From NCBI GenBank assembly GCA_003260075.1, contig QLIY01000622.1, positions 29,110 to 93,109 of the forward strand: 64,000 bases of DNA, written 5' to 3'. The DNA comes from Phallusia mammillata. Taxonomy: Eukaryota > Chordata > Ascidiacea > Phlebobranchia > Ascidiidae. The translations under genes were made by a program, and so were the position numbers. Of this stretch, positions 63,475 to 64,000 are shown piece after piece (within the stretch, counting starts at the first letter, position 1; every line of letters starts with the position of its first letter). The notes under the pieces are model-generated. The model ran no database searches and had not been told where the DNA came from. It saw only the letters and a program-made list of their open reading frames with translations.

Positions 63475-63898
63475 AAGCGAAATTATAACTAGTAAATTAT
63501 ACCAGCTTTGATCATTAGTACGAAGATAACATGCAATAAACTTAAACTAGAACGCGAAATAACGTTACGTTACCGAGCAGAAGCAAAGAAAAAGCAATCA
63601 GAAAATAGGAACCAGGTTAAATGTACTAATAAACTGACGTTTTTTACATATCTGTTTCGTCCCTGCAATAAGCTTCTTAATATACACCCATTTTTTGCTA
63701 TGCATCTTTAGTGTGACCTTTGTTTGTGTGTGTTCCAGGTGTGTTGGCCTTTCGGTAAATTTTAATTGTAGGCCTAAATTGCTTGTTAGAGAAAGTCTAC
63801 CCTTCAGGATTTCGTTTTTAATTTGTATGATTGATTGCTGAAGGTATTTTCAACCCACAGCTAAAACGCGCGCCAGTGAAAATCAATTCCAAGATCGG

Positions 63899-64000
63899 TA
63901 GTGATGTACCGAATCGGCGAAATTTCGATTCGGCCGAAACCGAATATTCGGCGGTTTTGCCGAATAAATTCGGCCGAATCAACCGAATCATTTATGACGT
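63899..64000. mobile_element. Left end of a hAT-like element, cut by the window
   Basis: Starts TAGTGATGTACCGAATCGG, similar at the tip to the TAGTGATGGGACG element at 34608. It is followed by repeated attcggccgaa phrases, as in the related element's interior. The right end is not in the window. Confidence 0.55.

Larger units (their letters stand above)
61478..64000. other. NBEA intron (or assembly-broken region), no exon recognised
   Basis: Four G10 runs (62021-62030, 62323-62332, 63007-63016, 63350-63359) cut this stretch. Three have duplicated flanks. No BEACH or further PH coding sequence is visible, so NBEA either continues past the window or its next exon was lost at a junction. A hAT-like left end occurs at 63899. 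Confidence 0.6.

Overview
This is a piece of AT-rich animal nuclear DNA. The genes are intron-rich with short exons, GT-AG (and two GC-AG) introns of about 0.1-5 kb, many small hAT-type elements in the introns, and clear orthologues of the metazoan genes neurobeachin and TRIP4. Compact introns, heavy apparent allelic divergence and gene density suggest an ascidian-type tunicate (Ciona-like). That placement is an inference from texture; no marker gene fixes the species.

Layout. (1) Positions 428-17811, minus strand: a tandem cluster of four 4-exon genes for small four-transmembrane proteins of claudin/PMP22-like topology, plus one relic exon. Two of them (6156-7794 and 12430-14174) lie in a diverged segmental duplication of about 4 kb. 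(2) 19046-22088, minus strand: a complete five-exon TRIP4 (ASC-1) gene, 544 codons. (3) 23736 to at least 61477, plus strand: neurobeachin (NBEA), 36 recognisable exons and about 2,177 codons, from the N-terminus to the first strand of the PH-BEACH module. The BEACH and WD40 parts must lie beyond the window. (4) 35382-39098, minus strand, inside the 5.35 kb intron 12 of NBEA: a nested 11-exon secreted protein of vWA-EGF-vWA (matrilin-like) architecture, 458 residues.

Repeats. At least ten hAT-like non-autonomous elements can be delimited, most with terminal inverted repeats and 8-bp target-site duplications. One carries a BED-finger remnant. There are also a TA-flanked MITE, a diverged ~115-bp tandem array in an NBEA intron, and smaller tandem repeats.

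Most unusual signal. At sixteen places (one T10, several C10-11, one C97, many G10-11) a homopolymer of almost constant length interrupts the sequence. At most of them the two flanks are near-identical copies of 90-330 bp differing by SNPs and small indels. At 56404-57512 these junctions scramble a conserved NBEA exon: its 3' part lies upstream of its 5' part. The simplest reading is unmerged allelic contig ends separated by a placeholder, not a biological repeat. This matters for anyone using the gene models here. I did not find a convincing new biological system; the best biological leads are the orphan tetraspan cluster and the nested vWA-EGF-vWA gene whose metal-binding residues are lost.
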